Source of the DNA: Rhizophlyctis rosea
Lineage: Eukaryota; Chytridiomycota; Chytridiomycetes; Rhizophlyctidales; Rhizophlyctidaceae
Length of the DNA stretch: 64,000 nucleotides
Direction: 5' to 3'
Assembly: GCA_027596075.1 (NCBI GenBank)
Contig: JADGJC010000059.1
Coordinates: 105,557-169,556, forward strand
Positions 45,816 through 56,923 of this stretch are shown here, piece by piece; the stretch's first letter is position 1; each line of letters starts with the position of its first letter. The translations under genes were made by a program, and so were the position numbers. The notes below the pieces were generated by a model. The model was not told the origin of the DNA and made no database searches. It worked only from the letters and a program-made list of their open reading frames with translations.

Positions 45816-47112
45816 ATGGCAAGTCACAACAATGAACGAGAATCCAGGTTGCTGGCACGGGAGCAGCAGCCCACCCTTACCACGGACTCGACGACAACAG
45901 CACATCCGCTTCCTGGTACCATATCGCCGTCGAGTACCCATCCTCCTGACCCTTCATCACCCATAACATCCTCTGCCACACCCGTCCCAATTGCACCATT
46001 AGTAAAGGCCAAGCCCCACGACCTAACCCACCTTCGCGTCCCCCTCGAAATCATCCACGAAATCTTCACATACACCTCCAACGACCTCCAATTCCGCATC
46101 GGCATCCTCCTCGCCATAAACTACGGAGACTACACTCTCCGCAATGCCTGCGTCCCGCGTCTCCGGCACGCGACCATCGATAAAGCGTCACGGAAGGGGC
46201 AGGTCGAGCTTTTGCAATGGTGGAAGGACAGTGGACATCCGCTGAAATGGACAGTGAATTCGCTCAATTGGGCGAGCGAGTCGGGGAAGGTTGAGGTTTT
46301 GAAGTGGTGGAAGGAGTCGGGGTTGGAGATGAAGTGGACTGTTAGGGCGATGGTAGGCAATATTGGAACTAGGTCATCATGATCTTTGCTTGAAAGCTTA
46401 CCATCCCCCTTCATCCTTCTAGGATTACGCTAGTAAGAAGGGAGAGGTCGACGTGCTACAGTGGTGGGCCGACAGTGGTCTCGAGCTCAAATGGACAACA
46501 GAAGCCATGGACGGTGCCAGCATGTGGGGCCACGTCACCGTCCTCAACTGGTGGAAAGCCAGCGGCCTCGAACTCAAATGGTCCAACTTCTCATTAGATT
46601 GGGCAACGCAGTTCGGTCATGTCTCCGTCCTAGAATGGTGGAAATCCTCCTCCCTCCCCCTAAAATACTCCGAACTAGCCATCAACTCCGCCTCCCAATT
46701 CGGCAACATCAACGCCCTCGAATGGTGGAAAAACAGCGGGTTGGAACTCAAATACTCCTCAGAAATCATGGACCACCCCTCCGCAAATGGCAACTTCCAA
46801 GTATTGGAGTGGTGGAGGGCCTCCGGGCTGGAGTTGAAGTGGAGTGTTGATGCGATGAATTGGGCTAGTTTGAGGGGTTTGATTGATATGTTGGAGTGGT
46901 GGAGGGCGTCGGGGTTGGAGTTGCGGTGGAGTGAGGGAGCGTTAGATGGTGCTAGTTCGGTGGGGAATATTGCGGTTTTGGAGTGGTGGGAGAATAGTGG
47001 GTTGGAGATGAGGTTTTCGGAACAGGCGGTGAATTGGGCGCTGGAAGGTGGACATACGGACGTGTTGGATTGGTGGAAGGCTCGGGGTGTTGTGCCAAGA
47101 GATGACTTTTGA
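45816..47112 (+). CDS. Ankyrin-like repeat protein of the LEWWK-SGLELK type
   Basis: Exons 45816..46352 and 46423..47112, intron GTAGGC...TTCTAG (70 nt), 408 aa. A Ser/Thr/Pro-rich head is followed by an F-box-like helix (RVPLEIIHEIFTYTSND, about residues 71-87). From about residue 125 to the end come some ten 34-residue units of the form ASxxGxVxVLEWWKxSGLELKWSxxAMDW. These are degenerate ankyrin repeats with a near-invariant WW in the second helix. The intron falls cleanly between repeats. Such proteins are expanded in chytrids; some may act as F-box-type adaptors, but the partner is unknown. Confidence 0.85.
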
Positions 47113-47852
47113 AATGTAGATGTGCTTCTTCCCACCACCTCTCGCACTGCCCATCCTCCCCCCATCCGCCCTCGGTTATGTTTGAATGACTTCAACGAAA
47201 TTCCACCACCGATGCAAATAGCATTTAGCATACACCATTCTAGGGCCTAACGCACGGATCTCCACAAGGACCTCCCATCCAGTCTATGTAAATAATCGTA
47301 AATCGTGTCATGAGAATTCCAACATATGCGTAATACCATTTGCAAATTCATGTGGCAGACTCTTTCCAGTTTCGCGGTTGGATGATAGTCGATAGGTAGC
47401 AGGCGGACTTCTCTTTCCTCAAATAGTTCACTTCACGAAGTTTGCAGTCATTTCAGTGTATGTTGGAAGTCCCAGCATCCCGATCAGGGTTGTGTATAAA
47501 CGACTCAAACACGCACGCTGTTTGTAAACAAAAAGGGAATGCACAGCGACGTGAAAAAGGGTTCCTCACAATGCCTCATCTGACAAATATTCTTCGCGCG
47601 CAACAGAAACGTGACCATAAAACATCCCGATCATCTACCCACCAATCGATCAACCGGAGCTCCTACAACATTTTCTAACACAGAACACTATTCACCTATT
47701 TAAGAGACGTCTACATTACCCGGAATTTCCTCCGGATTCTACCCATCAATCTATCGAACCACCCGGCCGAAAGGATCCTCGATGTCCGATTGGGGGCTTT
47801 CTGTCGTCGGGACGGAGGGGGGATGCGGGCGGGTCGAATGCAGCGAAAGATG
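47113..47852. other. Intergenic between convergent genes
   Basis: No gene seen. It contains the palindromic motif TGTTTGTAAACAAAAAG at 47518..47534. Confidence 0.45.
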
Positions 47853-49883
47853 CTAACCCGTCTTTAGAATGTTGCGGCTAGACAGGAATAATGTATATGA
47901 GTCTTTGTGCAGGGAATGTTTGCATATGTATAAGGCAAGTACCTGATCATCCTTTTGGCGGGATGGTGCGGCGGGCTTATGCGATTGATCGTCCTGTTGG
48001 GGGGAGGGCGCCGCCGAATCAACCGCCGGACCATCTTGTTGGCGTGATGGTGCGTCCGGATCGCTCGATTGAAAAGCGATTGAAACAGGTAAAATTTTCC
48101 TGGTCCGCAAGCGTTCCAACTTCTCAAGAACACGGAGGGTGTCTCGATGATCGCTTCCAAGCACTCTGCTCCTTCCCTCAGCGCATTCTACTAACAATGG
48201 CTCCGCCTTCTGATCCATCTGCTGGTTGAAGTACAAGAACGCCAGGGAATACATAGTGTCCAAAGTGTCCAAATGACCCCCGCCAAGGACACTCCTCCTC
48301 CTCTCCAAACAATCCACATACATTGGCTCCGCCTCCTCGCGTTTGCCCTGGATGTGATATACCTTTGCTAAGCTATCCACCAAAGCAAGCGTGGATGGAT
48401 GATCCTGTCCCAACACCCGCGTCCGCCTTTCCAGACAATCCACATACAGTGGGGCCGCATTTTCGTACTTCCCCTGGACATGGTATAAAACCCCCAAGTT
48501 ATACACCAAATCCAGTGTATCCGGATGACCCTCACCCAGCACCTGCTTCATCCTCCCCAAACAATCCACATACAGCTGCTCTGCCCTATCATACTGCCCT
48601 CGGGTGTAGTATAAAACTCCCACGTTAGCGACCAAATTGAGTGTGGATGGATGATCCTCCCCCAACAACTGCTTCATCCTCTCCAAACAATCCAGGTACA
48701 AGGTCTCTGCCACTCCATACTTCCCCTGGATCTCATATAATGCCGCCAAGTTGTTCATGGAATCCAGGGTGAATGGATGATCCGGTCCCAACACCACCTT
48801 CCTCCTCTCCAAACACCCCACATACAATGGCTCTGCCTTGTCGTACCTCCCTTGATCCTTGTACAACACCCCCAAGTTATTCATCGAACCAAGTGTATCC
48901 GGATGATCCTCCCCCAGCATGCGTTTGCAAGTCTCAAAACAACCCACAATGAGGGGCTCCGCCTCCTTATGCAGCCCTTGCTTTGAAAGCAATGACGCAA
49001 AATGACTTTGCCATGTGGCATGTTCTATCTCGTCCCCAGCTTCTGCCGTTCGTTCGAGATGAGATCGCAGAGTCTTGACCATCCACGTGGAAAGGAGTGA
49101 GATGATTAGGCGGTCAAGGGAGCTAAAACCGACTGTAGCCCGTACGGCATTCTGAATGGCCATCAAATCGCTCGGGTTGGTTGCTTTACTATGTTCCGAC
49201 TGCAGGGAGGAAATGGTGTTGTAGAACAATTCGTAATCTTTGGCAATCGAATGGCGGAAGGCTTCCATTTCTTTTTGCGGCAGAGCGATGTTAAAGGTGG
49301 AGTTGGTTTTTACACATGCGAATAATTCGAAGACACACCAAGCGCGTGTCAAGGTTAAGGGTTTATCCCACGGTGTAAGCACCATCAGGACGTTTCCCAT
49401 AGCGGAGATGGCCGTCATGAATGTGTCTTGCAACCAATTGGCAGCAACATCACCTCGGATGTGTTGGTCTAAGGAGAACAAGTCGAACCAGATGACAATG
49501 TCCGGAGTGACTGGAGCTGAGGAGGACGGGGAGTCTGTTGGGGACTGGGACCGATGGAAGAAAAAGGTGGTGAGGGCGTCGACGACATCGAGGAAAGAGT
49601 ACTCCCAGCAATGACTGACGAACCAGGTGGCTGGTGCGACGAGATTGGATGTCTTTGGGGGAGAGGAGGAAGATAGATGTTCACAGAGCGATTTTCCGGA
49701 CGGCGTCATCGGTTTGATGAAACGTTCGCATACGTCCTTCGTTTTCATATCCAGCAATGCGTCATGCCCACCACATTGTCTGATGAAAATGTTAAGGTAG
49801 GAGAGGCGGACCCCGAGGAGAGAGATGGAACCGGCCACGGTCTGGACGGTGGTGTCAGAGATTGCAACGTAATCTCCCAACAT
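47853..49883 (-). CDS. TPR (kinesin-light-chain-like) protein with N-terminal SHxW domain
   Basis: A single exon of 676 aa from ATG 49883. Residues about 80-190 form a compact domain with TWFVSHCWEYSF, IVIWFDLFSLDQH and LTRAWCVFELFA. This arrangement is seen in many protist and fungal signalling-type proteins and recalls a TIR-like or flavodoxin-like fold. A helical spacer follows. From about residue 300 to 590 come seven 42-residue TPR units, each with EAEPLYVDCLERRKxVLGxDHPxTLxxxxNLAxLY. The tail repeats (A)APSRQQDD. TPRs of this type bind peptides or partners; together with the N-terminal domain this suggests a sensor or scaffold role. That is inference; no catalytic residues are assigned. 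Confidence 0.85.
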   Translation of the reverse strand: MLGDYVAISDTTVQTVAGSISLLGVRLSYLNIFIRQCGGHDALLDMKTKDVCERFIKPMTPSGKSLCEHLSSSSPPKTSNLVAPATWFVSHCWEYSFLDVVDALTTFFFHRSQSPTDSPSSSAPVTPDIVIWFDLFSLDQHIRGDVAANWLQDTFMTAISAMGNVLMVLTPWDKPLTLTRAWCVFELFACVKTNSTFNIALPQKEMEAFRHSIAKDYELFYNTISSLQSEHSKATNPSDLMAIQNAVRATVGFSSLDRLIISLLSTWMVKTLRSHLERTAEAGDEIEHATWQSHFASLLSKQGLHKEAEPLIVGCFETCKRMLGEDHPDTLGSMNNLGVLYKDQGRYDKAEPLYVGCLERRKVVLGPDHPFTLDSMNNLAALYEIQGKYGVAETLYLDCLERMKQLLGEDHPSTLNLVANVGVLYYTRGQYDRAEQLYVDCLGRMKQVLGEGHPDTLDLVYNLGVLYHVQGKYENAAPLYVDCLERRTRVLGQDHPSTLALVDSLAKVYHIQGKREEAEPMYVDCLERRRSVLGGGHLDTLDTMYSLAFLYFNQQMDQKAEPLLVECAEGRSRVLGSDHRDTLRVLEKLERLRTRKILPVSIAFQSSDPDAPSRQQDGPAVDSAAPSPQQDDQSHKPAAPSRQKDDQVLALYICKHSLHKDSYTLFLSSRNILKTG

Positions 49884-49974
49884 GTAGATGTCAATATATG
49901 CTTGGACGCTGCCAGTGCAGCAAAGAAGGGAATACGCAGTAAGGTGAAAAGCGATTACAATGATGTATTCCGTT

Positions 49975-50290
49975 GAGGAGCTTACCGGAGTGTTGAGGAG
50001 TTGACTGATCTAGGAGCGGAGGATTTGACGCAGGTTCTGTTGGACGAGAACCTCGTTGAGGAATCGACGGATTTAGAATGGCGAAGGATTAAGTGTAAGT
50101 TTGTTGTACGAGAGTTTACTGCACTATTGAGGAGTTCATGAATCTGGGATGGCGAAGAATTTGACGCGGGTCCTGTTACTTCTGTAGCTTACCACAGAGC
50201 TGGGGACTTGACGAGTGTAGAGTGCGGAAGAAATTCCATGCAGGTCTTCAGTCGTATTGGGGTGGCGAAGGATCTTACCCAGGTTCTCGA
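49975..50290. repeat. Degenerate tandem repeats upstream of the TPR gene
   Basis: TTGAGGA(GTT/ATC)...GAT(C/T)TA/GGGA--GGCGAAG(G/A)AT--GACGC-GGT-CTGTT recurs about three to four times at roughly 65-130 bp spacing. It may be promoter repeats or decayed exons. The rest of 50291..51097 shows no clear gene, only a TTGTTTGTAAACAA motif at 50927..50940. Confidence 0.45.
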
Positions 50291-51097
50291 TCTTATGAGG
50301 GCATGCGGACATGAAGATGTTTGACCCCTTTATCCGTTGATGAAATCATGAAGCTCAGACAGAACCGGACACTCTTACCTCCTTCCTGGGGTGAAGAAGT
50401 CTGTACCGGGAGAAGACAGTGGCAGGTTGGTGCAAAAAGCACAAGGCGCACAATACGACTCTCAGATTCTCGTGCTTCTGTGTTGGACTTGAACTTACAG
50501 ACAACATTGACAAAGAAAGCGCTGGGAATTGGCACAACTTTCCACCAAAAGCGCCATCAGGAAATATCGGTTTGAACTTTGTGCCGCTCCTCTTGGGCTC
50601 CGGAAGGTGGACACATTGTATTACATCCGGACGCACAGCACGCGCTGCATTGGCAACAAGGTCGAAGATGTCGTTAATGCGGCTATTCGCTTCATAGGTA
50701 TGTCATGCCTCGCAAGCACCGTGATCTCCCAAATCAACCTTCACTCCATCTTTCTAAATGACTGTGATTCCGTTCCATGCAAGTACTTACCATGTATGAC
50801 AACATTTGTAAATTCCTGTAGCATACTCTTCGCATTTTTCGAAATTCACTTTGTAAGACATGCAGCAATGGAATTGTATCATGCCGTCAGTACGCCCATC
50901 CAGTTTGTTTACATTCAAGTCGTGTGTTGTTTGTAAACAAGGGACGCAAGCCGGATTCATAGCACTTCGAAGTTTCTAGATTCCAACTCATCGCAAAACT
51001 CAAAAGAGGTGGAGTTCGGGTTCATAAATTTGACATGCATCATTTCGCTCCCCTGTCCCGTTTCCACACTTCCATTTCAGCAAGCTTCGAATCCACA

Positions 51098-51982
51098 ATG
51101 CCCAACACCTCATCACACATTCTCACCCTCCCCATCCCAATGCTCCAATCAATCATTACCATCCTCCCAAACCCAACACCAACCTTCCACGCCCTATCAA
51201 ACAACAACCACTTCCGCTACCATCACGTCTTAAATACCTGGGACCCCCCTCGGGACCAGTTGAGCCAAAACATATTCCTGATGCCGCAATGCCATCCAGA
51301 AGACGAGCAGTGAAACATAAAATAAATGCTGACCTCCAGATCGCTTACACCAACGCACCACTCTATGCAAATGGATGCCATTCTCCCATATCCTCATCTG
51401 AACGATTGCAACACCACCACATGGCGCGGCCACTGGAAGTTCCACCTCCGCCGACTCTCCCAACATATACTTTGTCCAAAGGTCCTCCAACTCCTCTTGA
51501 CCAAAGCCCACTCAAAGGAGAAGTACCGTGTTATAAGTAAGCTCAACCCGATCACAGCAGTGTTACAACATTCATGTGCTTGGCGGGAAGGCGGCGACTG
51601 TATGCCTAGCGGCGAACTCCGGAGAGTGCTCACCAAACAGCTTCCCAAGTCCTTCAACCACAACGACACTGCCTCAAATCGAACCACCCATACCTGTTCA
51701 GCAACAACATCAGAAGTTGCAACATACCTCTTGGAAAACTTCACAATCAACGACATCAATGTCTTTACCGCCATAATCGCACATGCCGACAAACCCCTCT
51801 TGCTACAAATCATAGAAAGTGTGGCAACCATACCTGCCACCCACCTCTGTCACCCAGAACCATATTACGCGAACCAAGTCAAACGGTGCCTGCTCCAACG
51901 ATGCCTGATCTTGGGGGACGATGCAGAACTGGTCAGGCGGATCTCTCAACTTCCCAACAAGATGCACAACGGAAGTATGTGA
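51098..51982 (+). CDS. Possible F-box/ankyrin-type protein, model incomplete
   Basis: ATG 51098 opens MPNTSSHILTLPIPMLQSII, which resembles an F-box helix. After an acceptor CTGACCTCCAG near 51339, a second frame continues HLNDCNTTTWRGHWKFHLRR ... LLENFTINDINVFTAIIAHA ... LLQRCLILGDDAELVRRISQ, with spacing like degenerate ankyrin helices. The donor of the first intron is not clear, and what follows 51982 (up to about 52290) could be one more exon. I cannot name the family with certainty. TTGTTTGTAAACAA lies about 160 bp upstream. Confidence 0.35.
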
Positions 51983-52671
51983 CTTCAACAAAAGGTGGGT
52001 CCTGCCAGACACTGGGGAACTGGGGAGGGATGGAACATGATTGGATACGTCCTCACGAGTGCAATGGGCTCGGGTATCATCAAGAGCCATTGTTTGGGGG
52101 TTTTTATGACTCCTGCAAAAGCGCGGGGAAGAATTCCCATCGGCAGGGGGGTCCTCTTTGGATGGGGAGATACAGTGGTTGGTGGTTGGAGCTTTTAGTG
52201 GGGTGTAGGTTTCGGAAGGGGGCATGTGGCGATTGGGAAGGGTTTAGATGCGAGGGTCGGGAGGGGTTGTTCAAAGTGGTTTATTAAAAGTTGGATATGA
52301 GTTTAACAACATTTATGTACATCTCAAGAACGTATCTTGTACATCTTATACATTAAAGAAAGACGAGCACAAGAGCCTGGATCAGCCAACAAACGTAGAG
52401 TAACGAAACCAATAGGGAAGATGAGGGCTGTTATGTGAGTCTTTTTGTCGAGTAGGGAATCTTGCTAGTCGGATGAAAAAAAACCCACCAGCACTCGGTC
52501 AAAACCCACAATAACGTACTCCCACAGCGATCATTACATTCTTTTTCAAGTCGTACGGGACATTCTAATGTACCATAGAGATCGAATTTCACCACTTTAA
52601 GCGACCTGCGCTGGGGCCTTGCTATATCTATCTATCATATCTCCTATGCTACGCGGACAAGTCATCTCAAC

Positions 52672-53442
52672 TTATTCGCTCTCGCCAGACTGGTCACCTC
52701 CCCACTCCCCACCATCACCGCCAGAACCGTCGCCACCGGACTCGTCACCTCCCCACTCACCACCGGCCCCAGACTCATCACCCCCAGACCCACCGTCACC
52801 TCCACCAGACACGTCCCCGCTCCAATCCGCGTTGTCGCTACCACTCCCCTCATCACCACCACCGCCGCCCTTGGACCAGTTATCACCCCCCTCACCAACC
52901 GCATCACCAGCTTCCTCCCCATTACTCCCAGCAGCCCCATCAATCTTCTCCGCAAACGCCACATCACCATTAGCGACTCCATCACCAATCTTTCCGTCAT
53001 CACCGTCAACACCGCCCGCACCGATAGAGTCGCTGTCCTTGTTCCAAGGAGTCGCCTCCCCGCTATTCTTGTCGATAGCAGATTTAGCCGTATCCGACTC
53101 GCCGACGCCGTTAGCGCCGTTCTCGATGCCGTTGCGGACGGTGTCGATGTTGTTGACGGCGTTGCGGGTTTGGTCGAGGGTTGAGGAGAGGGAGTCTTGG
53201 GGCTGTGTGTGGGGGGTGGATGGATCAGGGATAGAAGGAATTTGGTGAGTGGGGGGGGGGGTATGGTTGTGACGGTCTTTCACAACTCTTTTTGAAAATC
53301 GAGCCNNNNNNNNNNCGTGCAAAAACAAAGGAGGATTTTTGAACGGTGGATTGACCGGGCATCCACTTACCAGAGGGGCTGCGACCACTTCACCGATGGC
53401 GACTGCCATGAGGCAGGCTGACATCCAAGTTGCGACGCGCAT
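52672..53442 (-). CDS. Secreted acidic Gly/Ser/Asp-rich protein
   Basis: Exon 1 is 53442..53371 and exon 2 is 53202..52672, 200 aa if the intron 53203..53370 (GTAAGT...CACACAG) is removed. Residues 1-22 are a signal peptide (MRVATWMSACLMAVAIGEVV with AAP). The mature protein starts with a Gln/Asn/Ser helix, then is dominated by Gly, Asp, Ser and Glu, ending in repeats like GGEWGGDESGGDGSGG. It is intrinsically disordered and strongly negative. An extracellular matrix or metal-binding coat role is possible, without proof. The intron contains the 10-N gap, so its length is uncertain but the coding exons are complete. Confidence 0.75.
   Translation of the reverse strand: MRVATWMSACLMAVAIGEVVAAPLVSGCPVNPPFKNPPLFLHXXXXARFSKRVVKDRHNHTPPPTHQIPSIPDPSTPHTQPQDSLSSTLDQTRNAVNNIDTVRNGIENGANGVGESDTAKSAIDKNSGEATPWNKDSDSIGAGGVDGDDGKIGDGVANGDVAFAEKIDGAAGSNGEEAGDAVGEGGDNWSKGGGGGDEGSGSDNADWSGDVSGGGDGGSGGDESGAGGEWGGDESGGDGSGGDGGEWGGDQSGESE
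53306..53315. other. Assembly gap (10 N)
   Basis: Ten N lie inside the intron of the acidic secreted protein. This suggests scaffold joining across a hard-to-read or unlinked segment, so distances here are not reliable. Confidence 0.95.
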
Positions 53443-54331
53443 CTTTTGTTTGTTATAATGTACTTTGTTTGTAAAAGTGTTGCTTAGAAGTCTGTTTCAG
53501 AACGAACGCAACAAAGACCACATATCATCCAAAGAAACATGGGGCATCTTTTATATATGGACCATATGTGAGATTGTGGGCCATTGAAAGGGACTACAAG
53601 GCGGCTGTGTGACTGCACTTTGCCCACCCTCCTTCAAGGAAAGGGTCACCCCTCCCTTTTCACTTCGCCAACCCAGTTCGTGAACAAAGACTTGATGAAA
53701 GGAACGGGGCCTACCCGGTAAAGTCGGTAACGCGTCCTTCCACCCTTTCACTACCCTTTTTGTATGCGACTCTCACTCGCCTCGAACTCGCCTGGCCACA
53801 GCCTGCCACGCCTCAGACATGCAAGAAGGGACAAAAACGGCGTCAAGAGTGGATGCATCATGCAACCATTCCTTGGTATGAGCTGGCCGAGCTGTCCGCC
53901 ATCCCACCAGAATGCTCAGCGACCAACAAAGTCGACATGAAAATTGCCTACGAACGACCTGAAATCACCTTTAGACCAGTCTTACCCAGACACAACCCTA
54001 CAACTAAAACTCCCACAAACCTCTATCTAAAAACCCTCATACTTGAAGAAAGCACTTTCATTAATAATCTCCCACAACACAGTCATCATCACGACCAAAA
54101 TACCCCTATCAACAAATCATCACGGTGCCCTTCATCATCATCATCATCATCATCATCGTCACCACTACTCAAAAACCAAAAAAGCCCCTCCTCTAAAATA
54201 AAGATTCCTACCACTACTACATGCACCAAGAAACAGACCCTACACTAAGAAAAATCTACAACTCCCAACCCCAAACTACAACCTTCCTATTCTATGAGTA
54301 CTCCAGCTCCAAATCACTAACGCCTCCCACC
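53443..54331. promoter_or_regulatory. Intergenic with TATA box for the acidic secreted gene
   Basis: On the minus strand TATATAAAA lies at about 53549..53557, roughly 107 bp before the ATG at 53442. A CAT-trinucleotide microsatellite is at 54131..54160. Plus-strand frames here are low-complexity and unlikely to be genes. Confidence 0.45.
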
Positions 54332-56554
54332 TCATATACTCCCCCTCTTAACAGGCACCGCACCCCCACCGGGGGTCGTAACCGACACCACAGGCCCCAC
54401 CTCCGGCACGGCCGGCAACCCTTCCTGCGGATATAATATCTCAGCCGATTTCCGTTGCGGCGCATCAGATATCGGTGATGCTGCAGAGGGAAGGGAGAAT
54501 GAGAAGTTAATATGAAGTATGATTGAAATAGGAAAGACCCCACAGACAGAACTCCAAGACACCCAAAACAGAAAACTTTCACAGCAAAGGCTGAAGTCCC
54601 ACCAACCCCCCAAACCCCCCAACCCCCACCACCACAATACAGAAACATGTACGCGAAACAGAATGAATAATCACCCACCTCCAGGTGGAACCTCCCTCTC
54701 CGGACTAGGCAACGGCACACTCCCCGCCCTCATCCCCCCCTCCATCAACGGACTCCCCAACGGCGTAACCCTCCCACTCCCAACCCCATCCCCCAACCTC
54801 AACGCCCCCCAACTCATCCCCCTCCCATGTCCCCTCCCTCCTCCCCCACCACCACCGAAGCTCCCACTCCCACTCCCCCCACCAATCCGCCCCCCAACCC
54901 CCGCCCGCGCCAAAAACATCTTCCGCTTAACCATAACCATTTCCTTATAAAGATCTTCCCTCCGACGAGAGGAGTACAGGCCCTGCCGTACGTGTCGGAC
55001 GAAATTGTAGAATTCACAGACGGCGACGAGACGGTCACGGCAGTTCGTGCAGATGGGTGCCCAGCTGTCTTCCGCCAGATCGGAGATTTTGAACTGGAAG
55101 CGAGGAATGGTACGGCGACCGCATGTTGAACACCCCTGCGGGATATTCTGAGATGCCGGTGGTGGTTGGGTGAATGCGCCGCCGGCTGAGGAGTTAATGT
55201 GTAGAGATGCCGCGGCACTAAATGTTGAGCCAAAAGACGACAGACGCTCCATGACGGTTTTATTGAAGATTGTTTGGGTGGGGGTTGTCGTGCCGGAAGA
55301 CGGGGCGGATGGGCGGTCAGCGCCGAATGCGGCGATGGCTAGGTCGGCGTGTTGGGGTGTTTCGCCAGATGTACGATTGGAGGTTGCCGGTCGGGGAGAG
55401 AGGGGACGTTCCGGTCCAGGTTTTTGTTCCATCCTAGCTTGCCACTGCTGAATCTGCACAGCTGTCATCTCCTCCACGAAACACCGATTAGCCATAATGG
55501 CTTCAACCAACTTCTTCGTCGACGTGCGTGGGTTCCCACCGAACCGCAAACAAGGCGTAACATCATCCTCCAACACATTCTTCAAAAACTGTAAACTATT
55601 CAACTTATTAGGCTTCACATTCGCCGCCTGACTCACAAAGTCATCAAACTCCGCAAACGCCAATGGATCAATCGAATCGTCTGTTGTCGTCGTTGCTGTG
55701 GCCGACGACGGACCCGTCACGCTCGTTCCTGCCGAAACACCCGAAGCCTGTGTAACCGGCGTCCCCGGAACATCCTCCTCATCCCCCACATCCCCTCCCT
55801 CCTCACCAAAGCCCCCCCCCCCACCCCCATCCTCCTCAACCGGAATCCCCAAACTAGCCGCCATCTGATCATTATCCATCTGCAACTCCGCCATCTTGAC
55901 CCTCAGCTCCTGCAACTGCATCTGCTCCATCTGCAACTGCGCCTGCGTCTCAGCCAAAAGCGTCTCAAGACTCTTCTCCTTCTTCTCATGCTGATGTCTC
56001 CTCCTAGCTTCCTCCGCAACCATAGTATTAGCCTCCTCAAAAAGCGTCTTTGTCAACTCCTCCAACTCGTCCTGCAATGCGTCTTTACCAGCCTGTAACT
56101 CCCCACGAAGCTCAATCTCGTCAATGAGTTTTTGGTTCATGATGTCCATGTCACGTCGTAAGGCGTCGCATTCTTGGTTTTTCTTTCCTAATGTGTCCTC
56201 CAACTCGTGTACGCGTTCCCTCAATCGGGCCATCTCGTGCGTGGACTCGTCCTGCTGCTCCTTTGCAAGCGCGAGGCGTTGGCGGGATTGTTCGAGTTGT
56301 TCGACTACGCCGTCGCGATCGCGTTTGATTTGGGCGATGGGGAGGAGGAGACCTCGACATGTTAGGCAGTATTGTGGGTCGGGGGGGTTTACGACATTGT
56401 TGCAGATGCATGTCTCCAGGGGACGGGGCTCGTTTGATTCGACTATGGGTGTGGGTGTGCCATCCGTGTTGGAGGCGGTTTCATCGGGCGTATCTGATGT
56501 TTGAGAAGGTCTGTTGGAGAGGGTTGGTCCAGCGGTCAAAACGATGGATCTCAT
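54332..56554 (-). CDS. SEC2/Rabin8-type Rab guanine-nucleotide exchange factor
   Basis: Exons 56554..54679 and 54480..54332, intron GTGGGT...CTGCAG (198 nt), 674 aa. Residues about 45-70 have a CIC...CLTC Cys pair. Residues about 75-235 are a long coiled coil with the SEC2 core ELTKTLFEEANTMVAEEARR, the Rab-exchange surface. An acidic/Gly linker follows. Then NKLNSLQFLKNVLEDDVTPCL, and near residue 490 CSTCGRRTIPRFQF ... ICTNCRDRLVAVCEFYNFVR, LYKEMVMVKRKMFLAR, which matches the C-terminal domain of Rabin8/GRAB. The protein should activate Sec4/Rab8 on secretory vesicles for polarised exocytosis or cilium formation. A flagellated zoospore would use both, which is inference. Confidence 0.85.
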
Positions 56555-56923
56555 CCTCCTTCATGCAATTTTCCCATTGCCCTCATCTTCTCCCCCCCTC
56601 CCCCTCCCGGGGGCGTCCTCCTTTTCCTCCTTAACTGCCGAGCTCAGGCATCTGATATACCGCGCATCATGCTCTTGAGCACTCACAAGAGCCCGACCCT
56701 CCTCCCCACTGCGCAATGCACCAAGCTTTAGAGATCCACTCCCTGTCCTCCTCTCAATGATCCCATCCTTGCCAATCCCAATGGCCACTCGCCGCCTCAG
56801 TCACCCCCCCAACCCTCCTCCTCTTCCCTCCCCAACCCTCCTCACGCAAGATGGCGCACCAAAATCGACCAATCCTTGCAGTCCCTTCCTCACAAAAAAG
56901 TCCTGATTAGGACATCGCAATAC

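Noticed and set aside
52619..53248. Pro/Ser-rich plus-strand frame of 209 codons
   Set aside because: It is antisense to the acidic secreted protein and arises from GGN/GAN codons; it has no start context or signature.
53760..54248. 162-codon plus-strand frame ending in poly-Ser
   Set aside because: It contains a CAT microsatellite read as Ser and low-complexity Thr/Pro; no domain, and it lies in the promoter region of a minus gene.
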